Source: Paracoccaceae bacterium (lineage in GTDB: Bacteria > Pseudomonadota > Alphaproteobacteria > Rhodobacterales > Rhodobacteraceae). From it: DNA of 13,389 nucleotides. A model generated the notes under the pieces. The model did no database searches, was not told the DNA's origin, and saw only the letters and a list, made by a program, of their open reading frames with translations. The stretch lies in the NCBI GenBank assembly GCA_902525995.1, contig CABZJG010000026.1, forward strand, positions 1-13,389, given 5' to 3'. Each line of letters opens with the position of its first letter. Position 1 is the stretch's first letter. The translations under genes were made by a program, and so were the position numbers. Positions 6,532-12,855 of this stretch are shown piece after piece.

Positions 6532-7806
6532 TCACCCTCCGAGCTTGACGTTGTCGATACCGACAATCTTATCATAGGTCCAATACAGGATTAGAACAGC
6601 AACCAATAAAATAGTCCCTAAAGCCGCTGCAAGCCCCCAGTTCAAAGAGCGCAGAATGTGATAGGCAATCCGGTTGGAAATAAAGACACCTTTTGTGCCG
6701 CCCACAATTTCCGGTGTGATGTAATATCCAATCGCCAGAATAAACACGAGAATTGATCCAGCGCCAATGCCGGGAACGGACTGCGGGAAATAGACCCGCC
6801 AAAATGCGGTCGTGTTGGTCGCGCCAAGCGATTTGGCGGCCCGAACATAACTGGGCGGGATTGTTTGCATCACCGAATACATCGGCAGGATCATAAACGG
6901 CAAAAGAATATGCGTCATTGCAACGATGGTGCCGATTTCATTGTTAATCATCACCAAGCGGGCGCCATCTGACACCAAGCCTAGGTTCACCAGAACATCA
7001 TTTATCACGCCTTGCTGCTGCAACATCACTTTCCACGCGGATGTCCGCACCAGCAAAGATGTCCAAAAAGGCAGAAGCACAAGGATCATTAAAAGGTTGG
7101 CTTGCCGCATTGGAAGATTGGCCAAAAGCCACGCCACCGGGTAGCCGAACAACAGGCATGAGCCGGTAATAATAAGCGACATAATCAGTGTGCGCCCGAA
7201 CAGTGTTAGCAAAATTTGCTTGTTTTCAGGCTGAAACTCGGGCCCATCGGCCGTTTTGCGCATATCAATAGCGTTCAAAAAATATCCGCTGGTATAATTT
7301 GAGCTATGAACTTTAAGCGTTTGCCAAGTTTCGATTTTGCCCCAGCCTTTGTGAACATCTATCAACTTTTCCTTGAACGGACCGTCGGTTTCCATATCCC
7401 ATTTTTTGGCCTTGCGCGCGGTCTTTTTAAAAAGCGATGCAATTCCGGATTGTTCATAGTTTAGACGCAGTCCGACTTTGGTGTGAACTTTTGCTTTAGC
7501 AGCTTTTTGAATATCTGATGCAAAGGCGGCATAGACAGCCTCATCTGGCAATTCACCGGTTGATGAATCCCAGGTTTCCAGCGCGGCCACCGTTTGAGGA
7601 AGCGTAGTTGCCACGATGTCGTTTTCGACGGATCGGAACAGCATAGAAATAATCGGCAAAATAAAGGCAATAAAGATAAAGATCAAAAGAGGTGCGATCA
7701 ATAAAAGAGCACGGATCTTTTGGCGACGTAGCGCCCGGGCCAAACTTTGTTTAAGGGGTTTCCCGTCTGCGGAAAGCATCGGTTCGGTGTTGGTCGAAGC
7801 GCTCAT
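6532..7806 (-). CDS. ABC transporter permease, PotB/spermidine-putrescine type, with large periplasmic insert
   Basis: Partner membrane subunit to the PotC-like permease. After a basic cytoplasmic start (KQSLARALRRQKIR), helix 1 spans about residues 31-56. A polar, lysine-rich stretch of about 140 residues (about 60-197) follows before the next helix near 199-220; by topology it should lie in the periplasm. The rest is a normal permease core with the EAA-type loop AAKSLGATNTTAFWRVYFPQ and ends in IVGIDNVKLGG. At 424 residues it is well above the 285-320 usual for PotB, and the insert accounts for the difference. The frame through the insert is open and hydrophilic and shows no sign of damage. 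The ATG at 7804-7806 has no strong Shine-Dalgarno. The gene lies 81 bp after the binding-protein gene, behind a strong hairpin. Confidence 0.9.
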   Translation of the reverse strand: MSASTNTEPMLSADGKPLKQSLARALRRQKIRALLLIAPLLIFIFIAFILPIISMLFRSVENDIVATTLPQTVAALETWDSSTGELPDEAVYAAFASDIQKAAKAKVHTKVGLRLNYEQSGIASLFKKTARKAKKWDMETDGPFKEKLIDVHKGWGKIETWQTLKVHSSNYTSGYFLNAIDMRKTADGPEFQPENKQILLTLFGRTLIMSLIITGSCLLFGYPVAWLLANLPMRQANLLMILVLLPFWTSLLVRTSAWKVMLQQQGVINDVLVNLGLVSDGARLVMINNEIGTIVAMTHILLPFMILPMYSVMQTIPPSYVRAAKSLGATNTTAFWRVYFPQSVPGIGAGSILVFILAIGYYITPEIVGGTKGVFISNRIAYHILRSLNWGLAAALGTILLVAVLILYWTYDKIVGIDNVKLGG

Positions 7807-7851
7807 GGTTTGGCCGATACAGCTATAGAATTGGAATGAAGAAGATAGAAC

Positions 7852-7875
7852 GGGAAGGGCCGATGGGCCCTTCCC
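7852..7875 (-). promoter_or_regulatory. Perfect 10-bp intercistronic hairpin after the binding-protein gene
   Basis: GGGAAGGGCC, loop GATG, GGCCCTTCCC: a perfect G+C-rich stem of 10 bp between the binding-protein stop (7888) and the permease start (7806). On the transcribed minus strand it is followed by GTTCTATCTTCTTC, which is T-rich but not a run of T. It should therefore act as a partial terminator or a 3' mRNA stabiliser rather than a full stop. Such a hairpin would give more binding protein than permease from one transcript, as is known for other periplasmic-binding-protein operons. Confidence 0.7.
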
Positions 7876-7887
7876 AAGTGTACGAGC

Positions 7888-8994
7888 TTACTTAGCCAGC
7901 CATGCTTGGAACTTTGCGTCCAGGTCATCGCGATAATCGGCCCAGAAGTCATAGTTCATCAAGAATGCACGTGACAGGTTTTCAGGTGCTGTTGGCATAT
8001 GTGGCGCCATGTCGATACCCAAATCGGCATGCTTACCAACCAGCGGTGCAGATGATTTCCGCGCAGGACCGTAGCTGATCCATTTTGCCTGATCTGCAAG
8101 ACGCTGAGTGTCTGTGGCAAACATGATGTAGTCAAGCGCACGGGCTTGACGCTCTGGGCTTAGACCTGCTGGGATAATCCAGCCATCCAAATCCATAACC
8201 TGACCATCCCAGATCATCGCAACAGGCTGCTTCTGCTCTTCGATCAAAGAGAAAAGACGGCCGTTGTAGGTTGCACCCATGATCACTTCGCCATCCGCCA
8301 GAAGTTGCGGTGTGTCAGAGCCTGCAGAAACCCAGATCACATCGTCTTTGATGGTGTCCAGTTTGGCCAGAGCGCGATCTTGGCCCTCTTCTGTTTCCAG
8401 CGTGTCATAGATATCTGATTTTGCAACGCCGTCGCAAAGCAATGCCCATTCCATTGTGTTGATCGGCACACTGAACAATGACCGCTTGCCTGGGTAGGCA
8501 GCTGTATCAAACACGTCACAAACAGAAGTTGGTGCTGTGTCACCGACGAGGTCGGTCCGATATCCAAATGTTGTTGAGTACACAATTTGTGGAATAAAGC
8601 ACTCGGACACCAGCATATCGCCGAAGTCTTCTGAGGCAGGTGTTCCATCAGGTGCTGCTGCGAGCATTGTGTCAGGATCGATGACCATCGCGAGGCCTTC
8701 GTCGCAAAGCTGCATCGCTGGCGCTGCTTCTACGTCTACAACATCCCAAGTGATATTGCCGGCTTCATTCATAGCGCGCAGTTTTGCAACCGCTGTGCTT
8801 GAGCTGTCATCATTCAAAATGGTGACACCGGTCATCTCAGAGTAAGGATTGTGGTAGGCGTTCAATTGCGATTTCGAATAGGCACCACCCCATGACACGA
8901 TGGTCATTTCGCTTGCCATATGGCTGCCTGCGAAGGCAGACCCCGCAACCAATGACAGCGCAGCGCCTGTCAAAATAGTTTTTGTCGATTTCAT
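7888..8994 (-). CDS. Periplasmic extracellular solute-binding protein of a polyamine-type ABC importer (PotD/PotF-like)
   Basis: Captures the substrate in the periplasm and delivers it to the two permeases. Residues 1-22 form a Sec signal peptide (Lys at positions 2 and 5, hydrophobic core, AFA at the cleavage site) with no lipobox cysteine, so the product is soluble. The mature protein starts near GSHMASEMTIVSWGGAYSKS; the VSWGG segment and later NDDSSSTAVAKL, WDVVDVE and YNGRLFSLIEE are typical of family 1 binding proteins of the PotD group (COG0687-like). There are four cysteines (about 97, 132, 159, 187), which could form disulfides in the periplasm. The ATG has a good Shine-Dalgarno (TGGGAG at 9001-9006, 6 nt spacing). 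Hairpins flank the gene on both sides, consistent with higher expression than its neighbours. The neighbouring catabolic genes suggest putrescine or a similar amine, but the binding residues do not prove it. Confidence 0.92.
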   Translation of the reverse strand: MKSTKTILTGAALSLVAGSAFAGSHMASEMTIVSWGGAYSKSQLNAYHNPYSEMTGVTILNDDSSSTAVAKLRAMNEAGNITWDVVDVEAAPAMQLCDEGLAMVIDPDTMLAAAPDGTPASEDFGDMLVSECFIPQIVYSTTFGYRTDLVGDTAPTSVCDVFDTAAYPGKRSLFSVPINTMEWALLCDGVAKSDIYDTLETEEGQDRALAKLDTIKDDVIWVSAGSDTPQLLADGEVIMGATYNGRLFSLIEEQKQPVAMIWDGQVMDLDGWIIPAGLSPERQARALDYIMFATDTQRLADQAKWISYGPARKSSAPLVGKHADLGIDMAPHMPTAPENLSRAFLMNYDFWADYRDDLDAKFQAWLAK

Positions 8995-9030
8995 TACAGT
9001 CTCCCATATCGCCCGAGATTAAACTAGCTG

Positions 9031-9058
9031 GTCCAAGATACGGGCTGATCTTGTGGAC
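9031..9058 (-). promoter_or_regulatory. Imperfect hairpin between ATPase and binding-protein genes
   Basis: GTCCAAGAT, an 8-nt spacer, then ATCTTGTGGAC: a 9-bp stem with a 2-nt bulge, in the 112-bp gap between the ATPase stop (9107) and the binding-protein start. No T-run follows on the minus strand, so it is not a classic terminator. It may be an RNA processing or stability element that separates the ATPase message from the abundant binding-protein message, or a protein-binding inverted repeat. Confidence 0.4.
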
Positions 9059-9106
9059 CCTCAGTAGATCGCCCCAAAATGAATTGAGGCGAATTCGGTT
9101 ATTGCG

Positions 9107-10207
9107 TCATGCGTCCAACGCCCGGCAATCTTCTGGCAGCCAGCCAATCTCGATTTGCTCACCGGGTTTTAGGCGCATTTGATCAGGTGCGTTCCGAGTT
9201 TTGACGATAAACTCGTCATTGCCGGCAACGCGAAGGCGGGTGCGGAAAATATCACCCATATAGATAAATTCGAGCACCTCTGCCTTTAGCTTTTGTGCAT
9301 TGTCGCGAATTCGATCTTTGTTGTATTCAACCCGCTCAGGCCGGATCGAAACCCGTGTCCGCTCGCCTGGTTTGCTGACATTCACCGGCTTGCAGGCAAT
9401 CACTTCGCCGCCTTCCAGTTCTACCATTGCAAGCCCGTCTTTTATCTCTTTCACGGTGCCTTCCATGGTGTTGTTCTCACCGATGAACTGGGCAACAAAA
9501 CTGTTTTCCGGTTCTTCATAAAGCTGATCTGGCTTGGCGAGCTGCTGAATGCGTCCATCGTCAAAAACGGCGACCCGATCCGACATGGTGAGCGCTTCGG
9601 TCTGATCGTGGGTCACGTAAACAACTGTAATCCCCAAACGGTGCGCAAGATTAGTGATTTCAAATTGCATTTTTTCACGCAATTGTTTGTCGAGCGCGCC
9701 GAGCGGTTCATCCATGAGAACCAGCTCAGGCTCGAAGACCAAAGCCCGCGCCAGAGCGATCCTTTGTTGTTGCCCGCCCGAAAGCTGTGCCGGCCGCCGG
9801 CCGCCAAAGGCACCCATTTCCACCATATCCAAGGCGCGCTTCACTTTTTCTTCGCGATCGGATTTGCCCATTTTGCGGACTTCCAAAGGAAAAGAAAGGT
9901 TTTCCGCAATGGTCATATGCGGAAACAGTGCATAGTTTTGAAACACCATCCCGATACCGCGCTTATGTGGCGGTATGTTATTTATCGACACCCCATCGAG
10001 CAAAATATCACCGTGGGTGGCGGTTTCAAATCCTGCAAGCATCATCAGGCATGTGGTTTTGCCAGACCCTGATGGCCCAAGCATGGTCAAAAACTCGCCG
10101 CGCGGCATTTCAAGATTGAGGTCTTTTACGACCAGAGTTTCACCATCATAACTTTTCTGAACCCGGTCAAATTGAACGAATGCTTCCCCAGTTGTGTCTT
10201 TTGCCAA
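9107..10207 (-). CDS. ABC transporter ATP-binding protein, PotA type
   Basis: Cytoplasmic ATPase that powers the importer encoded directly downstream. At 366 residues it is the usual PotA length. The nucleotide-binding domain shows Walker A GPSGSGKTT (44-52), Q-loop VFQNYALFPH (88-97), the signature LSGGQQQR (142-149), Walker B LVLMDEP with catalytic Glu 167, the D-loop GALD and the switch His 200 in VTHDQ. The C-terminal part, from about 240, is a TOBE-type regulatory domain (FIGENNTMEGTV, then SIRPERV). All catalytic residues are intact. The start is TTG at 10205-10207, supported by AGGGAG six bases upstream and by the absence of any in-frame ATG before residue 34. As the first gene of the transporter operon it follows a 323-bp gap that should contain the promoter. 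Sequence alone does not separate polyamine importers from related putrescine or opine ones. Confidence 0.94.
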   Translation of the reverse strand: MAKDTTGEAFVQFDRVQKSYDGETLVVKDLNLEMPRGEFLTMLGPSGSGKTTCLMMLAGFETATHGDILLDGVSINNIPPHKRGIGMVFQNYALFPHMTIAENLSFPLEVRKMGKSDREEKVKRALDMVEMGAFGGRRPAQLSGGQQQRIALARALVFEPELVLMDEPLGALDKQLREKMQFEITNLAHRLGITVVYVTHDQTEALTMSDRVAVFDDGRIQQLAKPDQLYEEPENSFVAQFIGENNTMEGTVKEIKDGLAMVELEGGEVIACKPVNVSKPGERTRVSIRPERVEYNKDRIRDNAQKLKAEVLEFIYMGDIFRTRLRVAGNDEFIVKTRNAPDQMRLKPGEQIEIGWLPEDCRALDA

Positions 10208-10530
10208 TTCTGGCTCCCTGTTTATTTTGGTTGGGCTGTCAGCCTTTTGAACTTCAGTCTAAAACTGTTCACCGGTTGCAATGCAAGCATATTGCGGCAC
10301 TTTAGGCCCAAATTTCACCATTACTCGCCGATTGACCAATTGATAAGCATACAGCAACTTCTGCACTCCCTGAAAAAAGCTGGTTTCGCTGGGTTGCGGC
10401 GAATCATAGATCATTATGGATCACGTTTTTCCTTAATTGCACCCATTTCCAGAAAAAATGTCTGATTTATCAGGGCTGAACAGAAAATTGGGCTATTCAG
10501 GGTTGGCCGGGCGGTCGTGTGGTCCCGTGC
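10208..10530 (-). other. 323-bp intergenic region upstream of the ABC transporter operon
   Basis: No gene is visible in this gap between the aminotransferase stop and the ATPase start. On the minus strand a weak sigma70-like pair, TTGCAT (10281-10286) and TTTAGA (10258-10263) with a 17-bp spacer, could be the transporter promoter. The -35 overlaps a small perfect palindrome, TTGCAATGCAA (10276-10286). Further upstream, 10404-10423 holds two adjacent 10-bp direct repeats (TCATAGATCA, TTATGGATCA; 8/10 identical). Just after the aminotransferase, CTGATAAATCAG near 10461-10472 is followed on the minus strand by ACATTTTTT and could be a weak terminator. None of these is certain. Confidence 0.45.
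10214..10219 (-). promoter_or_regulatory. Shine-Dalgarno site that decides the TTG start of the ATPase gene
   Basis: On the minus strand, AGGGAG lies 6 nt before TTG (10205-10207). No ATG, GTG or better ribosome site is close, so this motif supports the TTG as the true start of the transporter ATPase. Confidence 0.65.
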
Positions 10531-11925
10531 CTAAGCTTCTTGCCACAATCCTTCGCTGCGCACTTGCGCCGCAGTTTCATCCAGCGCCAAATAAACACGT
10601 TCAATCAACTGATCAATTTCACCAGTTGAAATAATCAAAGGCGGCGAAATCACCATCCGGTCGCCCACGTGGCGCATAATCAGATGATTGGCAAAGCAGC
10701 GTTCACGGCACATATACCCAACTGTACCCGATGCGGCCTTAAAGCGCGCACGAATTTCCTTGTTCGGTGTGAGCGCAATGGATCCCATCATACCTTTGAT
10801 TTTAGCTTCTCCTACCAAAGGATGATCTGCAAGGGTTTGCCATTTTTGTTTAAGGTAGGGGCCGGTCACGTCACGCACCTGATCGACGATTTTGTCATCC
10901 TCTAGAATGCGCAGGTTTTCCAATGCAACAGCTGCGGCCACCGGATGACTTGAATAGGTATAGCCATGGGTGAATTCACTGGTTGCCATCACTTCGGCAA
11001 CCGCGTCGCTGACCACTGAGCCACCGATGGGTTGATAGCCTGAGCTGAGGCCTTTGGCGATGCTGATAATATCCGGTCTGATATGATAGGTTTGACTGCC
11101 AAACCAATTGCCGGTGCGGCCAAAGCCGCAGATGACTTCATCTGCAATCAGAAGAATTGCATATTTGTCACAAATGCGTTGAATTTCCGGCCAATAGCTT
11201 TCGGGCGGTATAATAACCCCACCGGCCCCTTGTATCGGCTCGGCAATAAATGCAGCCACGCGGTGCTCGCCCAGCTCTTCGATGGCCTGTTCCAATTCGC
11301 GTGCACGGGCAAGAGCAAACTCATCCGGGCCCATATCGCCGCCCTCTGCCCACCAGTCTGGTTCATTAATGTGGTAAATGTCAGGGATGGGCAGGCCGCC
11401 TTGTGCATGCATCGCCGCCATACCGCCGAGCGATGCCCCGCCCAAGGTTGATCCATGATAGGCATTTTTGCGGCTTATGATGACGGATTTTTCCGGCTTG
11501 CCTCGCAACGCCCAGTATTGGCGCACAAGGCGGATGTTGGTATCATTCGCCTCTGATCCCGAGCTGCCATAAAAGACATGGTTTAGATCACCGGGGGCCA
11601 GCTGTGCGATCCGTTCTGACAGATCAATAACCGGAAGGTGGGTGGTTTGAAAAAAGGTGTTGTAATAGGGCAGTTCGCGCATTTGCTTGGCGGCCACTTC
11701 GGCCAACTCTGGCCGGCCATAGCCGATATTGACACACCAAAGACCTGCCATCGCATCCAGAATGTCTTGGCCTTCGGAATCGGTGATATAAACGCCATTG
11801 GCACTTGTGATCACCCGCGCCCCCTTTTCCGCAAGCTCATCTGCTGCGGTGAAAGGATGCAGATGATGCGCTGCGTCGCGGCGCTGAAGTTCAGCCGTTG
11901 GAAATTGATTTGATAAAAGCGTCAT
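10531..11925 (-). CDS. spuC: Class III PLP aminotransferase, SpuC-like (putrescine/omega-amine:pyruvate type)
   Basis: Pyridoxal-phosphate enzyme that moves the terminal amino group of a diamine such as putrescine, or of a related omega-amino compound, to a keto acid, probably pyruvate. It closely matches what I recall of Pseudomonas SpuC through DAMAGLWCVNIGYGR, MRELPYYNTFFQT, SGSEANDT, NAYHGST, AFIAEPIQGAGGVI, ADEVICGFGRTGNWFGSQ, the PLP lysine in SIAKGLSSGY (near residue 291) and MVISPPLIIS. The cofactor-binding Asp in ADEV and the SGSEAN phosphate site are present. An upstream ATG at 11935-11937 exists, but it has no ribosome site; the ATG at 11923-11925 follows GGGGTG and gives the family-like start MTLLSNQFPTAELQ (464 aa). 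A promoter with a GntR-operator candidate lies just upstream. Beta-alanine or other omega-amino acids remain possible substrates. Confidence 0.9.
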   Translation of the reverse strand: MTLLSNQFPTAELQRRDAAHHLHPFTAADELAEKGARVITSANGVYITDSEGQDILDAMAGLWCVNIGYGRPELAEVAAKQMRELPYYNTFFQTTHLPVIDLSERIAQLAPGDLNHVFYGSSGSEANDTNIRLVRQYWALRGKPEKSVIISRKNAYHGSTLGGASLGGMAAMHAQGGLPIPDIYHINEPDWWAEGGDMGPDEFALARARELEQAIEELGEHRVAAFIAEPIQGAGGVIIPPESYWPEIQRICDKYAILLIADEVICGFGRTGNWFGSQTYHIRPDIISIAKGLSSGYQPIGGSVVSDAVAEVMATSEFTHGYTYSSHPVAAAVALENLRILEDDKIVDQVRDVTGPYLKQKWQTLADHPLVGEAKIKGMMGSIALTPNKEIRARFKAASGTVGYMCRERCFANHLIMRHVGDRMVISPPLIISTGEIDQLIERVYLALDETAAQVRSEGLWQEA

Positions 11926-11984
11926 TTTGCACCCCATTGATCTGAAAGATTACCGCATGAAACCAGATAATTGTCACATGCTCC

Positions 11985-12012
11985 ACAATATGATCAAATT
12001 TTTTGATGTCAA
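11985..12012 (-). promoter_or_regulatory. Predicted sigma70-type promoter of the aminotransferase gene
   Basis: On the minus strand a perfect -35 TTGACA (12007-12012) is separated by 16 bp from -10 TATTGT (11985-11990, 4 of 6 consensus bases). Transcription would start roughly 40-50 bp before the aminotransferase ATG. The 14-bp operator-like sequence fills most of the spacer and overlaps the -10. Confidence 0.6.
11987..12000. promoter_or_regulatory. Candidate GntR operator copy B (near-palindrome)
   Basis: AATATGATCAAATT matches the perfect palindrome at 12801-12814 in 13 of 14 positions. It overlaps the aminotransferase -10 by 4 bp, where a bound repressor would block RNA polymerase. A second, weaker TTGA/TCAA inverted pair (12003-12012) lies next to it over the -35. 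Confidence 0.55.
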
Positions 12013-12025
12013 TCAAGCTGAAGCT

Positions 12026-12697
12026 TCATGCGGTCTGTGTCATCACATGGCGCACTTGTTCCATGCCTTGAATGACATCTTCGCGGATGGCGCGGGCGGC
12101 TTTTTCGGCGTCACCAGCGCGCATGGCTGAGAGCGTTTCTTTGTGTTGGTCAGTAAGATTTAAGGTGCCAATCCGGCCGCAAACAACCCGAAGCGATGGC
12201 CCGAACCGCAGCCATAACCCATCGGCAATTGAGACCAGTATCGGGGCTTTTGATAGCGCGTACAGGGCCTTATGAAAGCGATAGTTGCCCCGCAGATATG
12301 CGGTGACATCCCCGATTTTGATCGCCTGATCCAGTTCGGTATCAATTCGGCAAAGATGATCTATATCTTCGGGCGTTGCATGCTGCGTGGCCAATAAAAT
12401 AATCTGTGGCTCTATTGCCTGACGGGCAAAAATCAATTCATTGACGTTCTGAACAGACAGGTTTGGGACGCAAACGCGCCGGTTGCCCATAAAATCAAGC
12501 GCACCTTCGGCGATGAGCCGGCGGATGGCTTCGCGCACCGGGGTCATTCCAGCATCAAGCTGATCGGTCAGGCCTTGGATTGTAACCGCTTGACCGGGGG
12601 CAATTTCCCCGAACAGAACCAGATCCCTTAGTTTGCGATACACCATTTCATGCGCTGGAACTTTGCTTTCATTGGTTAAATTTACATGGTCTTTCAT
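12026..12697 (-). CDS. GntR-family transcriptional regulator, FCD (FadR) subfamily
   Basis: DNA-binding regulator, probably a repressor of the amine-catabolism genes on both sides. Residues about 15-78 form the GntR winged helix-turn-helix (YRKLRDLVLFGEIAPGQ, then DAGMTPVREAIRRLIAEGAL and a wing ending in RRVCVPNL). Residues about 82-215 form the helical FCD effector domain with FARQAIEPQ, NYRFHKALY, DQHKETLSAMRAGDAEKAARA. Many FCD proteins bind a metal through a DxxxH pair and later histidines. Here the first Asp position appears to be Asn 138 (with His 142), His 185 is kept, and the final His position looks like Asp 207, so metal binding may be altered or lost. Its ATG lacks a strong Shine-Dalgarno. 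A perfect -10 (TATAAT) and the palindromic operator lie upstream, suggesting autoregulation. The effector is unknown; a polyamine or its breakdown product is a reasonable guess. Confidence 0.9.
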   Translation of the reverse strand: MKDHVNLTNESKVPAHEMVYRKLRDLVLFGEIAPGQAVTIQGLTDQLDAGMTPVREAIRRLIAEGALDFMGNRRVCVPNLSVQNVNELIFARQAIEPQIILLATQHATPEDIDHLCRIDTELDQAIKIGDVTAYLRGNYRFHKALYALSKAPILVSIADGLWLRFGPSLRVVCGRIGTLNLTDQHKETLSAMRAGDAEKAARAIREDVIQGMEQVRHVMTQTA

Positions 12698-12784
12698 CTG
12701 GGTGCTTTCAGTTTCTTGGCAGTCTGTCGGTTGTCTTTATCTGATTTAGGGTCAGTTTACCCTGCGCGCGGCCACATTACCATA

Positions 12785-12813
12785 TTGCAAAAATCAGGTA
12801 AATTTGATCAAAT
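12785..12813 (+). promoter_or_regulatory. Weak candidate promoter of the FAD oxidoreductase gene
   Basis: TTGCAA (12785-12790) and TCAAAT (12808-12813) are separated by 17 bp, each matching 4 of 6 consensus bases. The -10 falls wholly inside the 14-bp palindrome, so the same regulator could control this gene and gntR. Tentative. Confidence 0.35.
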
Positions 12814-12814
12814 T
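12801..12814. promoter_or_regulatory. Candidate GntR operator copy A (14-bp perfect palindrome)
   Basis: AATTTGATCAAATT is a perfect 14-bp palindrome in the 158-bp gap between the divergent gntR and oxidoreductase genes. Symmetric sites of this size are typical for dimeric GntR proteins. It overlaps the gntR -10 (12812-12817) and a possible -10 for the oxidoreductase. A 13/14 copy sits in the aminotransferase promoter at 11987-12000. Confidence 0.65.
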
Positions 12815-12817
12815 ATA
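12812..12817 (-). promoter_or_regulatory. -10 element of the gntR promoter
   Basis: Reads TATAAT on the minus strand, a perfect consensus, about 115 bp before the gntR ATG. The -35 is poor (only TTAGTG at 15-bp spacing), so the promoter may need an activator or be weak. The palindromic operator begins inside this hexamer. Confidence 0.5.
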
Positions 12818-12855
12818 GAGCCAAGGACTGAGCACTAACCGTAAGGGAAGATATA

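Noticed and set aside
6528..6575. Longer N-terminus of the PotC-like permease starting at the ATG at 6573-6575
   Set aside because: It would overlap the upstream permease by 44 bp, and the ATG at 6525-6527 has a strong GGAGGGTGAGG ribosome site just after the upstream stop.
8905..8935. The binding protein has GSHMAS after the signal peptide, encoded by GGCAGCCATATGGCAAGC, which is nearly identical to the tag junction of a common expression vector
   Set aside because: It sits exactly at a normal signal-peptidase site with native coding sequence on both sides, and one base differs from the vector. Contamination is very unlikely; I treat it as coincidence.
9293..10072. Long open frame (259 codons) on the plus strand opposite the ATPase gene
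   Set aside because: The minus strand encodes a complete PotA-type ATPase with all motifs; the plus frame is its shadow.
10461..10472. CTGATAAATCAG as a rho-independent terminator for the aminotransferase gene
   Set aside because: The stem is 4-5 bp with a tiny loop. A T-run follows on the minus strand, but pairing is too weak to call it a terminator with confidence.
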